Positions 26,988 through 37,522 of a DNA stretch of 64,000 nt are shown here, one piece after another (within the stretch, counting starts at the first letter, position 1; the number at the start of each line of letters is the position of its first letter). A program made the translations under genes and the position numbers. The stretch comes from Serratia sp. H1w. GTDB taxonomy: Bacteria > Pseudomonadota > Gammaproteobacteria > Enterobacterales > Enterobacteriaceae. The notes beneath the pieces were generated by a model, which saw only the letters and a list, made by a program, of their open reading frames with translations, did no database searches and was not told where the DNA came from. Location of the stretch: contig NZ_AYMQ01000006.1 in NCBI RefSeq assembly GCF_000633355.1, positions 62,001 to 126,000 of the forward strand, written 5' to 3'.

Positions 26988-27869
26988 CTAGTTGCGTTGA
27001 CCGGTGATGCGGCACCACTCTTCGCGCTCGGCAACCGGGTCAAGCGTGAACTTGTCCTGGTAGGCTTCGGCTACGCTGGCGGCCTGGGTCGCCAATACGC
27101 CCGACAGGCCCAGATAGCCGCCGGGCTTCGGTAGATCGCTGATCAACGGTGCCAGCTCACGCAGCGGGCCAGCGAGAATGTTTGCCACTACCACATCGGC
27201 CAGCAGATCGGCTGGCTGGTCTTTTGGCAGATACAGCTCCAGACGCTCTGAAACGCCGTTACGCTGCGCGTTATCGCGGCTGGCCTGAATGGCCTGGGGA
27301 TCGATGTCGATGCCAATGGCGCGGGCTGCACCGAGCTTTAACGCAGCGATTGCCAGGATGCCGGAACCACAACCGAAATCGATAATGGTTTTACCAGCCA
27401 GATCCAGGCCATCCAGCCATTGCAGGCACAGGGCGGTGGTTGGATGTGTGCCGGTACCAAATGCCAGACCTGGGTCAAGCATCACATTCACCGCAGCCGG
27501 ATCCGGCACGTCGCGCCAGCTTGGGCAAATCCACAGGCGCTCACCGAAACGCATCGGGTGGAAGTTATCCATCCACTCGCGCTCCCAGTCCTTATCTTCC
27601 AACTGCTCGATTTTATGGCGGAAACCGGCACCCAACAGCGGATGCTGTTCCAGCATGGCGACCACCTCGGCCATATCGGTTTCGGCATCATACAGGCCGA
27701 TCACATCGGTATCGCCCCACAGCAGGGTTTCGCCCGGCAGCGGCTCAAACACTGGGTTGTCGTGGGTGTCCTGAAAAGTGACCGACACCGCGCCGCTTTC
27801 AACCAGCGCGTCGCTCAGGTCTTCTGCCTGGCTGCCGGTGGTGTTCAGTTTTAGTTGGATCCAAGGCAT
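26988..27869 (-). CDS. prmA: Ribosomal protein L11 methyltransferase
   Basis: SAM-dependent trimethylation of ribosomal protein L11, cytoplasmic. 293 residues, as in E. coli. An N-terminal L11-recognition domain (about 1-55) joins through a linker to a Rossmann methyltransferase domain with the SAM motif [20 protein letters not shown] (about residues 160-179) and [12 protein letters not shown]. It starts [12 protein letters not shown]. It follows panF by 10 nt, as in E. coli, so the two are co-transcribed. Confidence 0.98.
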   Translation of the reverse strand: MPWIQLKLNTTGSQAEDLSDALVESGAVSVTFQDTHDNPVFEPLPGETLLWGDTDVIGLYDAETDMAEVVAMLEQHPLLGAGFRHKIEQLEDKDWEREWMDNFHPMRFGERLWICPSWRDVPDPAAVNVMLDPGLAFGTGTHPTTALCLQWLDGLDLAGKTIIDFGCGSGILAIAALKLGAARAIGIDIDPQAIQASRDNAQRNGVSERLELYLPKDQPADLLADVVVANILAGPLRELAPLISDLPKPGGYLGLSGVLATQAASVAEAYQDKFTLDPVAEREEWCRITGQRN

Positions 27870-27879
27870 AACAATTCTC

Positions 27880-29325
27880 TCAAGAAGGTAAGGACGACGC
27901 CAACTGGCGCTTTTCGCCGTAGACGTTGCCGAGATAAAACGCCAACAGGCTGATTAACAGCGAGGGCACAATAGGGTGCAACCCGGCCAGATGCAGGTCG
28001 AAGCTGGCTAATAGCGTATAGCATAACGCACCGGTGACCATTGAGCTAAGGGCACCCTGCGCGTTGGCACGTTCCCAGTACTGGCCCAGCACCAGCGGCC
28101 ACAGGAATACCGCTTCCAGCCCGCCGAACGCCAGCAGGTTCAGCCAGATGATCATTTCCGGTGGACGCCAGGCGGCCAGCAGCACCAGCAACCCGAGGAT
28201 CAGCGTGGTCAGGCTGGAGAAGCGTTTGATCATCTTCTCATTGTTCATCTGCTGCGGGCGAACGCCCAGATACAGGTCTTTGATGATGGTGGCGGAAGAT
28301 TGCAACAACTGTGCGTTGATGGTCGACATGATTGCCGCCATTGGCGCGGCCAGGAAGATCCCGGCGGCGAACGGCGGCAGCACGGTGATCATCAGCGTTG
28401 GGATCACCTGATCGGGGATCTTCAGATCTGGCAGCACCGCACGGCCCAGCGCGCCAGCCAGATGCATACCAAACATCAGAATCGCCACCACGATGGTGCC
28501 GAGGATAATGCCACGGTGTACGGCCTTGCTGTCTTTATACGAGATGCAGCGCACGGCGGTATGCGGCAGGCCAATCACGCCAAAGCACACCAGGATCCAG
28601 AACGAAGCCATAAACGGCAGGCTGAGGATCTGATCGCCACCCTGCGGTGAGACCAACGCCGGATCGATCTGTTGCAACTTATCTACCGCGCTGTGCAAGC
28701 CACCCGCTGCGTGGATCACTGCTACCAGCAGCAATATCGTGCCGATCAGCATTACTAGCCCTTGCATGGCATCGTTCAGGACGCTGGCACGGAAGCCGCC
28801 AAACGCGGTGTACAGCGCAATGCTGATACCAAATATCAGCAGGCCGGTGTCGTAAGGGATCCCCGCCGCGGTCTCCAGCAGGCGGGCACCGCCGATAAAC
28901 TGTACCGTCATCGCCCCAAGAAAGGCCACCAACAAGCTCAGGCTGGCTAGCCAGACCAGCAAGCGGCTCTGATAGCGGGCGAACAGCATGTCGTTCAGCG
29001 TAATAGCGTTGTAGCGCCGCGCCAGAATGGCAAACTTTTTCCCCAGCACGCCGAGCGAAAGCCACACGGCGGGCAACTGGATCATCGCCAGCAGCACCCA
29101 GCCCAGGCCGTACTTATAGGCGGCACCCGGCCCGCCAATAAACGAACTGGCGCTGATATAGGTCGCGGTCAACGTCATGGCCAGCACAAAGCCGCCCATC
29201 GAACGGTTGCCGAGGAAATATTCGCTCAGGAAGTTACCGCTCTGGCGACGGGTATAGGCATAGACCGACAGGCCAAACACCAGCAGCAGATAGGCGATCA
29301 GCGGCAGAATGACCTCAGTTTGCAT
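27880..29325 (-). CDS. panF: Sodium/pantothenate symporter
   Basis: Inner-membrane sodium:solute symporter (SSS family) importing pantothenate for CoA synthesis. 481 residues, near the E. coli length of 483, with 12-13 membrane segments and the SSS signature region around [22 protein letters not shown] (about 195-216). It starts [18 protein letters not shown] and overlaps the end of yhdT by 11 nt. Operon yhdT-panF-prmA. Confidence 0.97.
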   Translation of the reverse strand: MQTEVILPLIAYLLLVFGLSVYAYTRRQSGNFLSEYFLGNRSMGGFVLAMTLTATYISASSFIGGPGAAYKYGLGWVLLAMIQLPAVWLSLGVLGKKFAILARRYNAITLNDMLFARYQSRLLVWLASLSLLVAFLGAMTVQFIGGARLLETAAGIPYDTGLLIFGISIALYTAFGGFRASVLNDAMQGLVMLIGTILLLVAVIHAAGGLHSAVDKLQQIDPALVSPQGGDQILSLPFMASFWILVCFGVIGLPHTAVRCISYKDSKAVHRGIILGTIVVAILMFGMHLAGALGRAVLPDLKIPDQVIPTLMITVLPPFAAGIFLAAPMAAIMSTINAQLLQSSATIIKDLYLGVRPQQMNNEKMIKRFSSLTTLILGLLVLLAAWRPPEMIIWLNLLAFGGLEAVFLWPLVLGQYWERANAQGALSSMVTGALCYTLLASFDLHLAGLHPIVPSLLISLLAFYLGNVYGEKRQLASSLPS

Positions 29326-29557
29326 CGCTATCCTCCAGGGATATATCGCGGAAGATGCCGCGCACCATGAGCCAGCACAGGCCGATAAACAACAGCGGTA
29401 CCAGCAGGCAGGCCATTTCGAACCAGTGTGGCAGGCCAGTAATACCGGCGGTGCTGTCTGGCAGATAAGCTGCCAATGACCAGGCCAGTAGGTAAAGCAG
29501 CGTCAGGCCAAATGCCCAGCGTGCTTCGCGGTTAGCTTGAACAAAGCGTTGTTCCAT
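29315..29557 (-). CDS. yhdT: Small membrane protein YhdT (DUF997)
   Basis: An 80-residue inner-membrane protein with two helices (about 15-35 and 47-70), matching E. coli YhdT in length and in RFVQANREARWAFGLTLLYLLAW and WFEMACLLVPLLFIGLCWLMV. Its stop overlaps panF, as SSS carriers often have a short DUF997 partner. In E. coli accC lies immediately upstream. Here a 9-kb sugar island intervenes. Confidence 0.95.
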   Translation of the reverse strand: MEQRFVQANREARWAFGLTLLYLLAWSLAAYLPDSTAGITGLPHWFEMACLLVPLLFIGLCWLMVRGIFRDISLEDSDAN

Positions 29558-29658
29558 CCGTGCCTCCAGGGGGTTTACGGTTATGGATTGGCAAAGGAGG
29601 GGATTTTACGACAAGGGACGGTTTTGCCAAGCCGTTATGTGGGCTACAGGGATAAAAA

Positions 29659-29924
29659 AACCGGCCATGGGTGAATGCTAGTCAGTTAGTAACGCAATAC
29701 GCTGGCTAGCTTGCCGTGGCCCCTCACCCTAACCCTCTCCCACAGGGAGAGGGGACCGAATGTGCCACAGATTATCTCCTGCACCTGACTGCGGCTCCGA
29801 GTTAGCCCCCTCTCCCTCATGCAAGTGTTCATGACGCTCTCAGTCGGTACCCTGGGAGAGGGCTGGGGTGAGGGGAAACCGGCTAACCTTAACTGACTAG
29901 GATTAGGTCAAGGGCTGGCCGGTT
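29659..29924 (-). terminator. Split inverted repeat, probable kinase terminator interrupted by repeat R2
   Basis: Outer arms AACCGGCCA (29659-29667) and TGGCCGGTT (29916-29924), plus inner arms CTAGTCAGTTA (29678-29688) and TAACTGACTAG (29890-29900), are perfect inverted repeats about 200 nt apart. On the minus strand the last arm runs into TTTTTTT, as a terminator of the kinase gene would. Repeat R2 occupies the loop. The 29558-29932 gap otherwise holds no gene. Confidence 0.55.
29720..29875. repeat. Palindromic intergenic repeat R2 (long copy with terminal inverted repeats)
   Basis: It starts CCCCTCACCCTAACCCTCTCCC and ends with the inverted counterpart GGGAGAGGGCTGGGGTGAGGGG. The 156-bp element has inverted termini of about 22 bp, and each half can form its own hairpin. 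The interior aligns with R1. Its left 49 bases, inverted, match R3 almost throughout. Confidence 0.85.
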
Positions 29925-29932
29925 GATGAGGT

Positions 29933-30892
29933 TTATGCCTGTTGCTCGATAAAATGCTCGATCTGCGCCAGGCTGGATAATCCTTCCATCGGTCCCTTAT
30001 GGGAAACTGCCAGTGCACCGCTGGCATTGGCATACTGCAACGCCTTTTCTGCACTGAAGCCGGACAGGAACAGGCTGACAAAGGTAGCGCCAAAGCAGTC
30101 ACCTGCGCCGGTCGGATCGACCATTTTGCTGGTGTAGCTTGGTGTGTGTCGTTCCTGGGTCTGGCCATTTTGCTGCTGGTAATGGCTGGCCCCTTTCTGG
30201 CCACGCTTGATGACGATATGGCTCACGCCGCTGGCCAGCAGCTCTTGCACGATATCCGCTTCCTGCTGATTTTTACTACTGGCAAAGTGATGAACCTCGC
30301 CCTCGCTTGGCAGGAAAATATCGGTGTATTCGAGGATGTAATCGAAAGCCTGGCTCATCTCGGGGATATTGAGCATCTCTTTGCGGATATTGGGATCGAA
30401 CGATACCGTCCCCTTGTTGGCTTTGACAATCTGGATCGCCCGGCGCATGGCATCGATGATGCGGAATGAAAACAGCGACGAACCCATGATATGGAAATGT
30501 TGGCACTGGTTCAGTAAGGCCAGATCGATATGATCGGCGGTAAAGAAACCGCAGGCGCTGTTGGGGATGTTGAAGATAAAATCGCGCTCAACGGGGTTGC
30601 GATAGCTGACAAATGCCGTGCCGGTCGGGGCCTTGTCGATCACGCTGATGCCGTCGGTGATCACGCCTTCCAGACGTAGGCGTTCGATATTCAGGCGGCC
30701 AAAATCATCGTTGCCCACGCAGCCAAACAGCGTCGAGCCAAAGCCAAGCCGCGCCACCTGAGCGGCATAGATAGCCGGCGCTCCGCTGGGGAACGGCCCA
30801 AGAAACTCGCCTGGTTGAGTGAATCCCTGATTATAATTTTTTGAAAGGAATTCAACCAGTAACTCACCCATCGTGCAGATGCTAACTGACAT
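29933..30892 (-). CDS. PfkB-family sugar kinase (tagatose-type), copy 1
   Basis: A 319-residue ribokinase-fold enzyme that phosphorylates a sugar with ATP. It has [17 protein letters not shown] near residue 35, DPNIRKEML in the middle and the catalytic PfkB signature [13 protein letters not shown] (about 254-266) with catalytic Asp. It is a paralogue of the kinase at 36528 (long shared stretches such as [14 protein letters not shown] and [16 protein letters not shown]). ATG 30892 (MSVSICTMGELL) is chosen with GGGG 7 nt upstream. It follows the DeoR gene by 10 nt. The substrate is a hexose or hexose phosphate by context. Confidence 0.88.
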   Translation of the reverse strand: MSVSICTMGELLVEFLSKNYNQGFTQPGEFLGPFPSGAPAIYAAQVARLGFGSTLFGCVGNDDFGRLNIERLRLEGVITDGISVIDKAPTGTAFVSYRNPVERDFIFNIPNSACGFFTADHIDLALLNQCQHFHIMGSSLFSFRIIDAMRRAIQIVKANKGTVSFDPNIRKEMLNIPEMSQAFDYILEYTDIFLPSEGEVHHFASSKNQQEADIVQELLASGVSHIVIKRGQKGASHYQQQNGQTQERHTPSYTSKMVDPTGAGDCFGATFVSLFLSGFSAEKALQYANASGALAVSHKGPMEGLSSLAQIEHFIEQQA

Positions 30893-30902
30893 AAGTGCCC
30901 CT

Positions 30903-31745
30903 TTATTCCCCGATCGTTTCCCGGTTGGCCCAGGTAAAACATTCGTTATTGGTGTAGCGGATGCTGAAGTCGGATTCGAATAATTGCTGCTGGTAATGTT
31001 CATTCACGCCACGGTTGGTCACCAGATTATCCACTTGGCTGAGGTGGCCGATAGTGCCGATAGCGCTGGCCTGGATAGGCAAATGGGTAATGATGGCGGT
31101 TTTATTCTGCGCCTTGTCCAGACAACGTTGGTAGTGGGACGCCAGCAGTGGCTGATCGATATTCAGGATACCCGAGCTATCCGTAATGCTGGCCTCCAGA
31201 ATACAGTGGTTGATGGTGAACTGTTGGATCACGGTATCCAGCGCTTTACCGCTCAGCACGGTGTGTGAGCGGATCAATTCCCCGCCTGCGACGATAATCT
31301 CACCATCCAGAAACTGATCGGCCAGGATCGCATGTTGCAGGTCATTGACGATCAGCCGCAGTTTTTTCAGGCCGCTGAGGAAAGGAATGATCCGGCGGCA
31401 AATGTCGCCGTGGCCGAGAAACAGCGTATCGCGATCGGCAATCATCCTGGCGCAATGGCGGGCAATTTCCAACTGATTCGCCAGCGTGAGCGGCGGCAAG
31501 GCTAGCCCTGGCTCGATCGGCACCGCCAACGGCTGCGTTGGGGTTGCAATGGCACCGCCAAAGGATCGTTTGAGGTAGCCTTGCTGCTCCAGGTAGCTGA
31601 GATCGCCACGGATCGTCACGCCCGAAACCCCCAACTGGGCAGAAAGATCTTCGACCTTGATCTCCCCTTGCTGGCCGACGATTTCGGCAATTTTCAATCT
31701 GCGTTTCAGCAGGTTAGATGACTTTCTGGGCACATTCGCCCCCAT
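30903..31745 (-). CDS. DeoR-family transcriptional repressor
   Basis: A 280-residue DeoR-type regulator. The N-terminal HTH (about residues 15-70) has RRLKIAEIVGQQGEIKVEDLSAQLGVSGVTIRGDLSYLE, followed by a sugar-phosphate-sensing domain (about 85-250). Divergent from the aldolase/ABC operon and co-directional with kinase 1, so it likely represses both directions through the repeated GAAAGT elements between them. The start is uncertain: ATG 31745 lacks an RBS, while an in-frame GTG four codons in is preceded by GGGGG. Confidence 0.88.
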   Translation of the reverse strand: MGANVPRKSSNLLKRRLKIAEIVGQQGEIKVEDLSAQLGVSGVTIRGDLSYLEQQGYLKRSFGGAIATPTQPLAVPIEPGLALPPLTLANQLEIARHCARMIADRDTLFLGHGDICRRIIPFLSGLKKLRLIVNDLQHAILADQFLDGEIIVAGGELIRSHTVLSGKALDTVIQQFTINHCILEASITDSSGILNIDQPLLASHYQRCLDKAQNKTAIITHLPIQASAIGTIGHLSQVDNLVTNRGVNEHYQQQLFESDFSIRYTNNECFTWANRETIGE

Positions 31746-31779
31746 CGTTAAACGGTGATGAGGGCTACTATATCCTTCA

Positions 31780-32068
31780 TACTTTCTAATTGAAAGTAAT
31801 ACCCACGCAGGCTTTCGCTATTTTGAAAGTCAGGGTGAGATAAGCAGATATACTGATATTTTTATTATTATTCATATTGTTAATTGATTTTTAAACTGTC
31901 ATGTGACCCGCGGCGTTGTCAGATGAAGCGGGTTGTTACCGCGCCATCAGCTTATGTTTCGTAATTACCTTACAGTTAAGTTACGTTTTGAAAGTTATTT
32001 GATAATCTTCGATCCCAGTCACGCTTTTTTGCCCACTTTATCTCTATATTCGGTTTCACTTGGAAAGT
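31780..32068. promoter_or_regulatory. Cluster of GAAAGT elements, candidate DeoR operators
   Basis: TACTTTC-N5-GAAAGTA (31780-31798) is a perfect 7-bp dyad. CTTTC-N8-GAAAG lies at 31812-31829. Single TTGAAAGT-type sites occur at 31988-31995 and TTTC-N5-GAAAGT at 32054-32068. Two sit near the DeoR start and two near the aldolase start, as expected for control of divergent promoters in this 378-bp gap. No gene is seen in the gap. Confidence 0.55.
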
Positions 32069-32081
32069 TAGAGTGATGTAG

Positions 32082-32978
<897 letters not shown>

Positions 32979-33042
32979 AACAGTAACACCCTACAAAGCA
33001 GCAAACCAATCAAACAGAAATAATAAAAACTGAGGATAGAAC

Positions 33043-33933
33043 ATGCATAAGATAAAGGTATTAGGCTCGGTGCTGGCCATCGGACTGGCAATATTCTCGC
33101 AGGCCACATTGGCCAAAGAGTATAAAATTGGCGCATCGCTGCTGACACAACAACACCCATTTTATATTGAACTGGCCGACGCCATGAAAGCGGAAGCCAA
33201 GAAAGATGATGTGGTTCTTAATATTTCGATCGCCAATCAGGATCTGAATAAGCAACTGTCCGATGTGGAAGACTTTATTACCAAGAAGGTCGACGCGATT
33301 ATTATTTCCCCGGTGGATTCCAAAGGGGTACAGGCGGCGATTATCAAAGCGGAAAAAGCGGGTATTCCGGTTATTACCGTCGACGTAGCCGCCGAGGGTG
33401 TGCCAGTGGTCACGCACGTGGCTACCGACAACTACGCCGGTGGGGTCGAGGCGGGCAAGTTGATGGGCAAACTGCTCAATGGTAAAGGCAAGGTGGCGAT
33501 CATCGATTACCCGGCGCTGCAATCGGTAGTGGCCCGTGTGGAAGGCTTCAAAAAAGGGTTGGCCGATACGCCAGACGTGAAGGTTGTGGCGATCCAGACC
33601 GGCATTACCCGTGCGGAAGCGTTGACCGTGGCGCAGAACATGATGCAGGCGCATCCGGATCTGAATGGCCTGTTTGGTTTTGGTGATGATGCCGCGCTGG
33701 CTGCGGTGATCGCCGCCAAATCGGCACGTAACGACAATATCAAAATCATCGGTTTTGACGGTATGAAAGAGGCGCGTGACGCCGTCGACAGCGGTAAAAC
33801 CTTCGTGGCCGTTATCCGCCAATATCCAGACCAGATGGGGGCCAAGGCTATTGATGCTGCCGTTGACCATCTGAATGGTAAACCGGTGGCGAAGACCATC
33901 CCGGTTGCACCTGGTGTTTATACCGGCAAATAG
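33043..33933 (+). CDS. Ribose-type ABC sugar-binding protein
   Basis: A 296-residue periplasmic solute-binding protein of the RbsB class. The signal peptide is about residues 1-24 (ending SQATLA). The fold segments IGASLLTQQHPFYIELADAM, ISPVDSKGVQAAIIKAEKAGIPVITVD (about 89-115) and GFGDDAALAAVIAAKS are typical of binding proteins for ribose, allose, psicose or tagatose. The ligand is not decidable, but context points to a ketohexose. GAGGA lies upstream of the ATG. It is separated from the ATPase gene by repeat R3. Confidence 0.93.
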   Translation: MHKIKVLGSVLAIGLAIFSQATLAKEYKIGASLLTQQHPFYIELADAMKAEAKKDDVVLNISIANQDLNKQLSDVEDFITKKVDAIIISPVDSKGVQAAIIKAEKAGIPVITVDVAAEGVPVVTHVATDNYAGGVEAGKLMGKLLNGKGKVAIIDYPALQSVVARVEGFKKGLADTPDVKVVAIQTGITRAEALTVAQNMMQAHPDLNGLFGFGDDAALAAVIAAKSARNDNIKIIGFDGMKEARDAVDSGKTFVAVIRQYPDQMGAKAIDAAVDHLNGKPVAKTIPVAPGVYTGK

Positions 33934-33955
33934 ACCCTCACCGTTGGCGGCCAAT

Positions 33956-34004
33956 GTGGCACTGTCGGTCCCCTCTCCCTTTGGGAGAGGGTTAGGGTGA
34001 GGGG
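33956..34004 (+). repeat. Palindromic intergenic repeat R3 (49-bp unit) inside the operon
   Basis: GTGGCAC...TCGGTCCCCT, then CCCTCTCCC-TTT-GGGAGAGGG and TTAGGGTGAGGGG. It is a near-identical inverted match to the left half of R2. It lies between the binding-protein and ATPase genes and is itself flanked by a 10-bp inverted repeat with one mismatch (33937-33946, 34005-34014). Confidence 0.85.
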
Positions 34005-34025
34005 CAACCGTGAGCGGAGGAAATA

Positions 34026-35519
34026 ATGACGGATACGGTGCTGGCGGTAACGGAAATAGCCAAAAGTTTCGGCCACGTTAATGCGCTAAAGAATGTCAGC
34101 CTGAAAATACGCAAAGGTAAAGTCCATACGTTGTTGGGCGAAAATGGTGCCGGTAAATCCACGCTGATGAAAATTCTGGCAGGTATTTATCCGCCAACCA
34201 AAGGGGAGATCGTTCTCAAGGGGCAGCACGTTACCATTAATAACCCGCAGCATTCCAGAAGCTTGGGTATTGCTATTATTTTTCAGGAGCTCAGCCTGAG
34301 CAATAATATGAGCGTAGCAGAGAATATCTACGCTAATAATGAACCTACTCGCTTTGGTTTTATTAACGATAGTCAGATGGTGAATGATTGCCAACGCCTG
34401 CTGGCAGATTTGGCCATTCCGCTCGATCCGCAGCAGATTGTCGGCACCATGTCGATGGCGCAGCGCCAACTAGTGGAGATTGCCAAGGCACTGAGCTACC
34501 CGGCAGACGTGGTGATCATGGATGAGCCGACCTCGTCACTGAGTGATAACGAGGCCGACATCCTGTTTGGCATTATCGACAAGCTGAAACAACGCGGCTG
34601 CGCGGTGATTTATATCTCGCACCGAATGGATGAGATCATGCGGGTATCCGACGATATCTCGGTGCTGCGCGACGGCGAGTTCATCGCTACCCATGATAAA
34701 CACCAAACCGATATTCACCGGTTGATTGCCCAGATGGTTGGCCGCGAAATGACCAACATCTACCCGCCACGTATCGGTGAAGCACCGCTGGCAGAGCAGG
34801 TGCCGGTGTTGGAAGTCCGGCAATTGTCGCAGGACAAACTGTTTCACGATATTCACTTCTCGCTGCGTGCTGGCGAAGTGCTGGGCTTTTTTGGGCTGGT
34901 GGGGTCGGGGCGTTCAGACGTGATGAAGGCCATTTTTGGCCTGACCGGCTATCAGGGTGAAATCCGTATCGATGAGGCTGCCGTCACCATTCGCAACCCA
35001 AAACAGGCGATAGAGCAGGGCATTGCCTTCGTGACGGAAAACCGCAAGGAGGAGGGGCTGGTGCTGATGCATGACGTGAGCATGAACACCCACCACGTGG
35101 CCTTCCAGTATGCGGGTTCCAGCTTGATCAACCATAAGCAGGAAGAAGCTAAAACCCAGCAGGCGATCCGGCGGATGAACATCAAGGTCAGCTCGCCACA
35201 TCAGCTGGTCAGCACCCTGAGCGGGGGTAATCAGCAAAAGATCGTGCTGTCGAAATGGTTGGAAAAGGTGCCGCGCATCTTAATCCTCGACGAGCCAACG
35301 CGCGGCGTGGATGTCGGTGCCAAGTTCGAGATCTACAACGTCATACGCCAACTGGCCGCACAGGGAACCGCCATCATCCTGATTTCTTCCGAACTACCGG
35401 AAGTGATGGCACTCAGCGATCGGCTGGTGGTGATGCGCGCCAAGCAGATTGCCGAAATCTTTGCCACCGATGGACTTACGCAAACCCAGGTTATGACCGC
35501 AGCAACAGGAGTTAACTAA
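34026..35519 (+). CDS. Ribose-type ABC transporter ATPase
   Basis: A 497-residue cytoplasmic ATPase with two ABC modules, RbsA-like. The N-half has Walker A GENGAGKSTLMK (about residues 38-49) and Walker B VVIMDEPTSSLS. The C-half has the degenerate Walker A GLVGSGRSDVM, the signature LSGGNQQK and Walker B ILILDEPTRGVDVG. The RBS GGAGG follows R3 directly. The stop overlaps the permease start (TAATG). It powers import of the sugar bound by the preceding gene product. Confidence 0.95.
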   Translation: MTDTVLAVTEIAKSFGHVNALKNVSLKIRKGKVHTLLGENGAGKSTLMKILAGIYPPTKGEIVLKGQHVTINNPQHSRSLGIAIIFQELSLSNNMSVAENIYANNEPTRFGFINDSQMVNDCQRLLADLAIPLDPQQIVGTMSMAQRQLVEIAKALSYPADVVIMDEPTSSLSDNEADILFGIIDKLKQRGCAVIYISHRMDEIMRVSDDISVLRDGEFIATHDKHQTDIHRLIAQMVGREMTNIYPPRIGEAPLAEQVPVLEVRQLSQDKLFHDIHFSLRAGEVLGFFGLVGSGRSDVMKAIFGLTGYQGEIRIDEAAVTIRNPKQAIEQGIAFVTENRKEEGLVLMHDVSMNTHHVAFQYAGSSLINHKQEEAKTQQAIRRMNIKVSSPHQLVSTLSGGNQQKIVLSKWLEKVPRILILDEPTRGVDVGAKFEIYNVIRQLAAQGTAIILISSELPEVMALSDRLVVMRAKQIAEIFATDGLTQTQVMTAATGVN

Positions 35520-36508
35520 TGAGCGACAAAGTGCTGGCCGCCGAGAGTCATTCGGCGTTCAACGGGCCAGGTAAATTGGCAAAAGCCGCCAAGCAGTATG
35601 GCGGCATATTGGCGGGCCTGGTGGCCTTGGTGATCCTGTTCAGCGTGATCAACGACAGCTTCCTGAGCGTGAATAATATTACCAATATTATTTTGCAGGT
35701 TTCGATCATTGCCATTACCGCCTATGGCATGACGTATGTGCTGTTGCTGGGGGATATCGATCTTTCGGTAGGTTCCACCATTGCCTTGGTGGGGACCTTT
35801 GCCGCGCTCGGCCTGTCGTTTGGTATCCCGTTTATTCTGGTGGTTCCGCTGTCGATTATGGCTGCGATGGTGCTGGGGCTGGTAAATGGTAGCCTGACCG
35901 CGCTGGCCGGTATCCCGTCGTTTATCGTTACCGTCGCGACGATGGGCATCTTCCGGGGCATTGCCTATATCGTCACCGACGGCACGCCGGTCATGATCCA
36001 AAGCGAAGCGTTTCTGGCGCTGGGCAACGGCGAGTTCCTCTATATTCCCATCCCAATCTGGATCCTGTTGGTATTGCTGATCGTCAACCACTTCATCCTG
36101 TCGAAAACCACCTTTGGCCGCAAAATTTATATCACCGGCGGTAATAAAGAGGCGGCAGTTTATTCAGGCATTAACGTTTCAGCGTTGAAAATAAAGGTCT
36201 TTATGATCACCGCCGTGATGGCGGGCATCAGCGGCATGATCCTGGCCTCACGTCTGTATTCCGGTCAGCCCAACGCAGCACTGAGCTATGAACTGGATGC
36301 GATCGCCGCTGCGGTGCTGGGGGGGACCAGCCTGAATGGCGGCTACGGCACGGTGATTGGCACCATGATTGGCGCGCTGACCATCGGGGTAATCAATAAC
36401 GGTATGAACCTAATGAACGTGCCTTACTTCTATCAGATGGTGGTTAAGGGATTGGTGATCCTGATCGCGGTGTATGTCGACGTCAGAAACAAGAAGAAAC
36501 GTGGCTAG
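35519..36508 (+). CDS. Ribose-type ABC transporter permease
   Basis: A 329-residue inner-membrane permease of the RbsC family with 8-10 helices. The hallmark regions are TYVLLLGDIDLSVGSTIALVGT (about 73-94), GIPSFIVTVATMGIFRGIAY and AAAVLGGTSLNGGYGTVIGTMIGAL (about 262-286). It probably works as a homodimer with the ATPase encoded just upstream, with which it overlaps by one base. Confidence 0.95.
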   Translation: MSDKVLAAESHSAFNGPGKLAKAAKQYGGILAGLVALVILFSVINDSFLSVNNITNIILQVSIIAITAYGMTYVLLLGDIDLSVGSTIALVGTFAALGLSFGIPFILVVPLSIMAAMVLGLVNGSLTALAGIPSFIVTVATMGIFRGIAYIVTDGTPVMIQSEAFLALGNGEFLYIPIPIWILLVLLIVNHFILSKTTFGRKIYITGGNKEAAVYSGINVSALKIKVFMITAVMAGISGMILASRLYSGQPNAALSYELDAIAAAVLGGTSLNGGYGTVIGTMIGALTIGVINNGMNLMNVPYFYQMVVKGLVILIAVYVDVRNKKKRG

Positions 36509-36527
36509 CGATGACAAAAGGAACAAG

Positions 36528-37490
36528 ATGATGAGAAAAATTTATACCATCGGCGAGATCCTGGTTGAGATCATGGCCGATCAGGTTGGCCAGTCATTTA
36601 CCCATCCGGGCTTATGGAATGGCCCTTTCCCCAGCGGTGCTCCGGCGATCTTCATCGACCAGGTGACCAAACTGGGCGGGCAGTGCGGCATTATCAGCTG
36701 CGTGGGTAATGACGGTTTTGGCACGTTGAATATCGAGCGCTTAAAGGCCGATGGGGTGGATACGCGGGGTATCCGCGTGCTGCCGCATGAGACGACCGGC
36801 AGCGCCTTTGTCACTTACCACTCCAACGGCGATCGTGATTTTATCTTCAATATCAAGAACGCGGCCTGCGGGAAGTTATCGGCCGAGCATGTTAACGCCG
36901 AGCTGCTACAGGACTGCCAGCATTTCCACATTATGGGATCGTCGCTGTTTTCCTTCCATATGGTGGACGCGGTGAAGAAGGCGGCGGACATCGTCAAAGC
37001 CAACGGCGGAACCTTATCTTTCGACCCGAATATCCGTAAGGAAATGCTCAATATCCCTGAGATGCGTGATGCGCTGCATTACGTACTGGAACTGACCGAT
37101 ATCTATATGCCGAGTGAAGGCGAAGTGATGCTGCTGTCTTCACAAACCACGTTGGATGAGGCGATTGCCCGTTACCTGAAAGATGGCATTAAAGAAGTGG
37201 TGGTGAAACGAGGTAGCCAAGGGGCCAGTTATTACTCGGCGGATGAAACTCTGCATATTGACAGCTATGCCGTGGACGAGGTCGATCCGACCGGCGCGGG
37301 TGACTGCTTTGGCGGCGCTTACATTGCCTGCCGGTTGCAGGGGCACAGCGTTGCTCAGGCGCTGCGCTATGCCAATGCCTGCGGCGCGCTGGCGGTGACC
37401 CGGCGTGGGCCGATGGAAGGCACCTCCACCTTTGCCGAGATCGACGCATTCTTGCAGCAACAACAGGCTGTTGCAGTTGGCGCGCTGTAA
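36528..37490 (+). CDS. PfkB-family sugar kinase (tagatose-type), copy 2
   Basis: A 320-residue ribokinase-fold enzyme, a paralogue of the kinase at 29933. It starts (M)[18 protein letters not shown], carries [18 protein letters not shown] and [16 protein letters not shown], and has the catalytic motif [13 protein letters not shown] (about 254-266). Two paralogues in one locus suggest one kinase for the free sugar and one for the sugar phosphate, giving the bisphosphate needed by the aldolase (inference). AAGGA is 5 nt before ATG 36528 and 8 nt before ATG 36531, so either may be used. Confidence 0.9.
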   Translation: MMRKIYTIGEILVEIMADQVGQSFTHPGLWNGPFPSGAPAIFIDQVTKLGGQCGIISCVGNDGFGTLNIERLKADGVDTRGIRVLPHETTGSAFVTYHSNGDRDFIFNIKNAACGKLSAEHVNAELLQDCQHFHIMGSSLFSFHMVDAVKKAADIVKANGGTLSFDPNIRKEMLNIPEMRDALHYVLELTDIYMPSEGEVMLLSSQTTLDEAIARYLKDGIKEVVVKRGSQGASYYSADETLHIDSYAVDEVDPTGAGDCFGGAYIACRLQGHSVAQALRYANACGALAVTRRGPMEGTSTFAEIDAFLQQQQAVAVGAL

Positions 37491-37522
37491 ACACTATTTT
37501 GACCTCTGAAAAGGCCATGAGT

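Noticed and set aside
33043-36508. Ribose transporter rbsBAC
   Set aside because: The family match is right, but there is no rbsK/rbsD/rbsR neighbour, and the aldolase and GatZ point to a hexose bisphosphate route.
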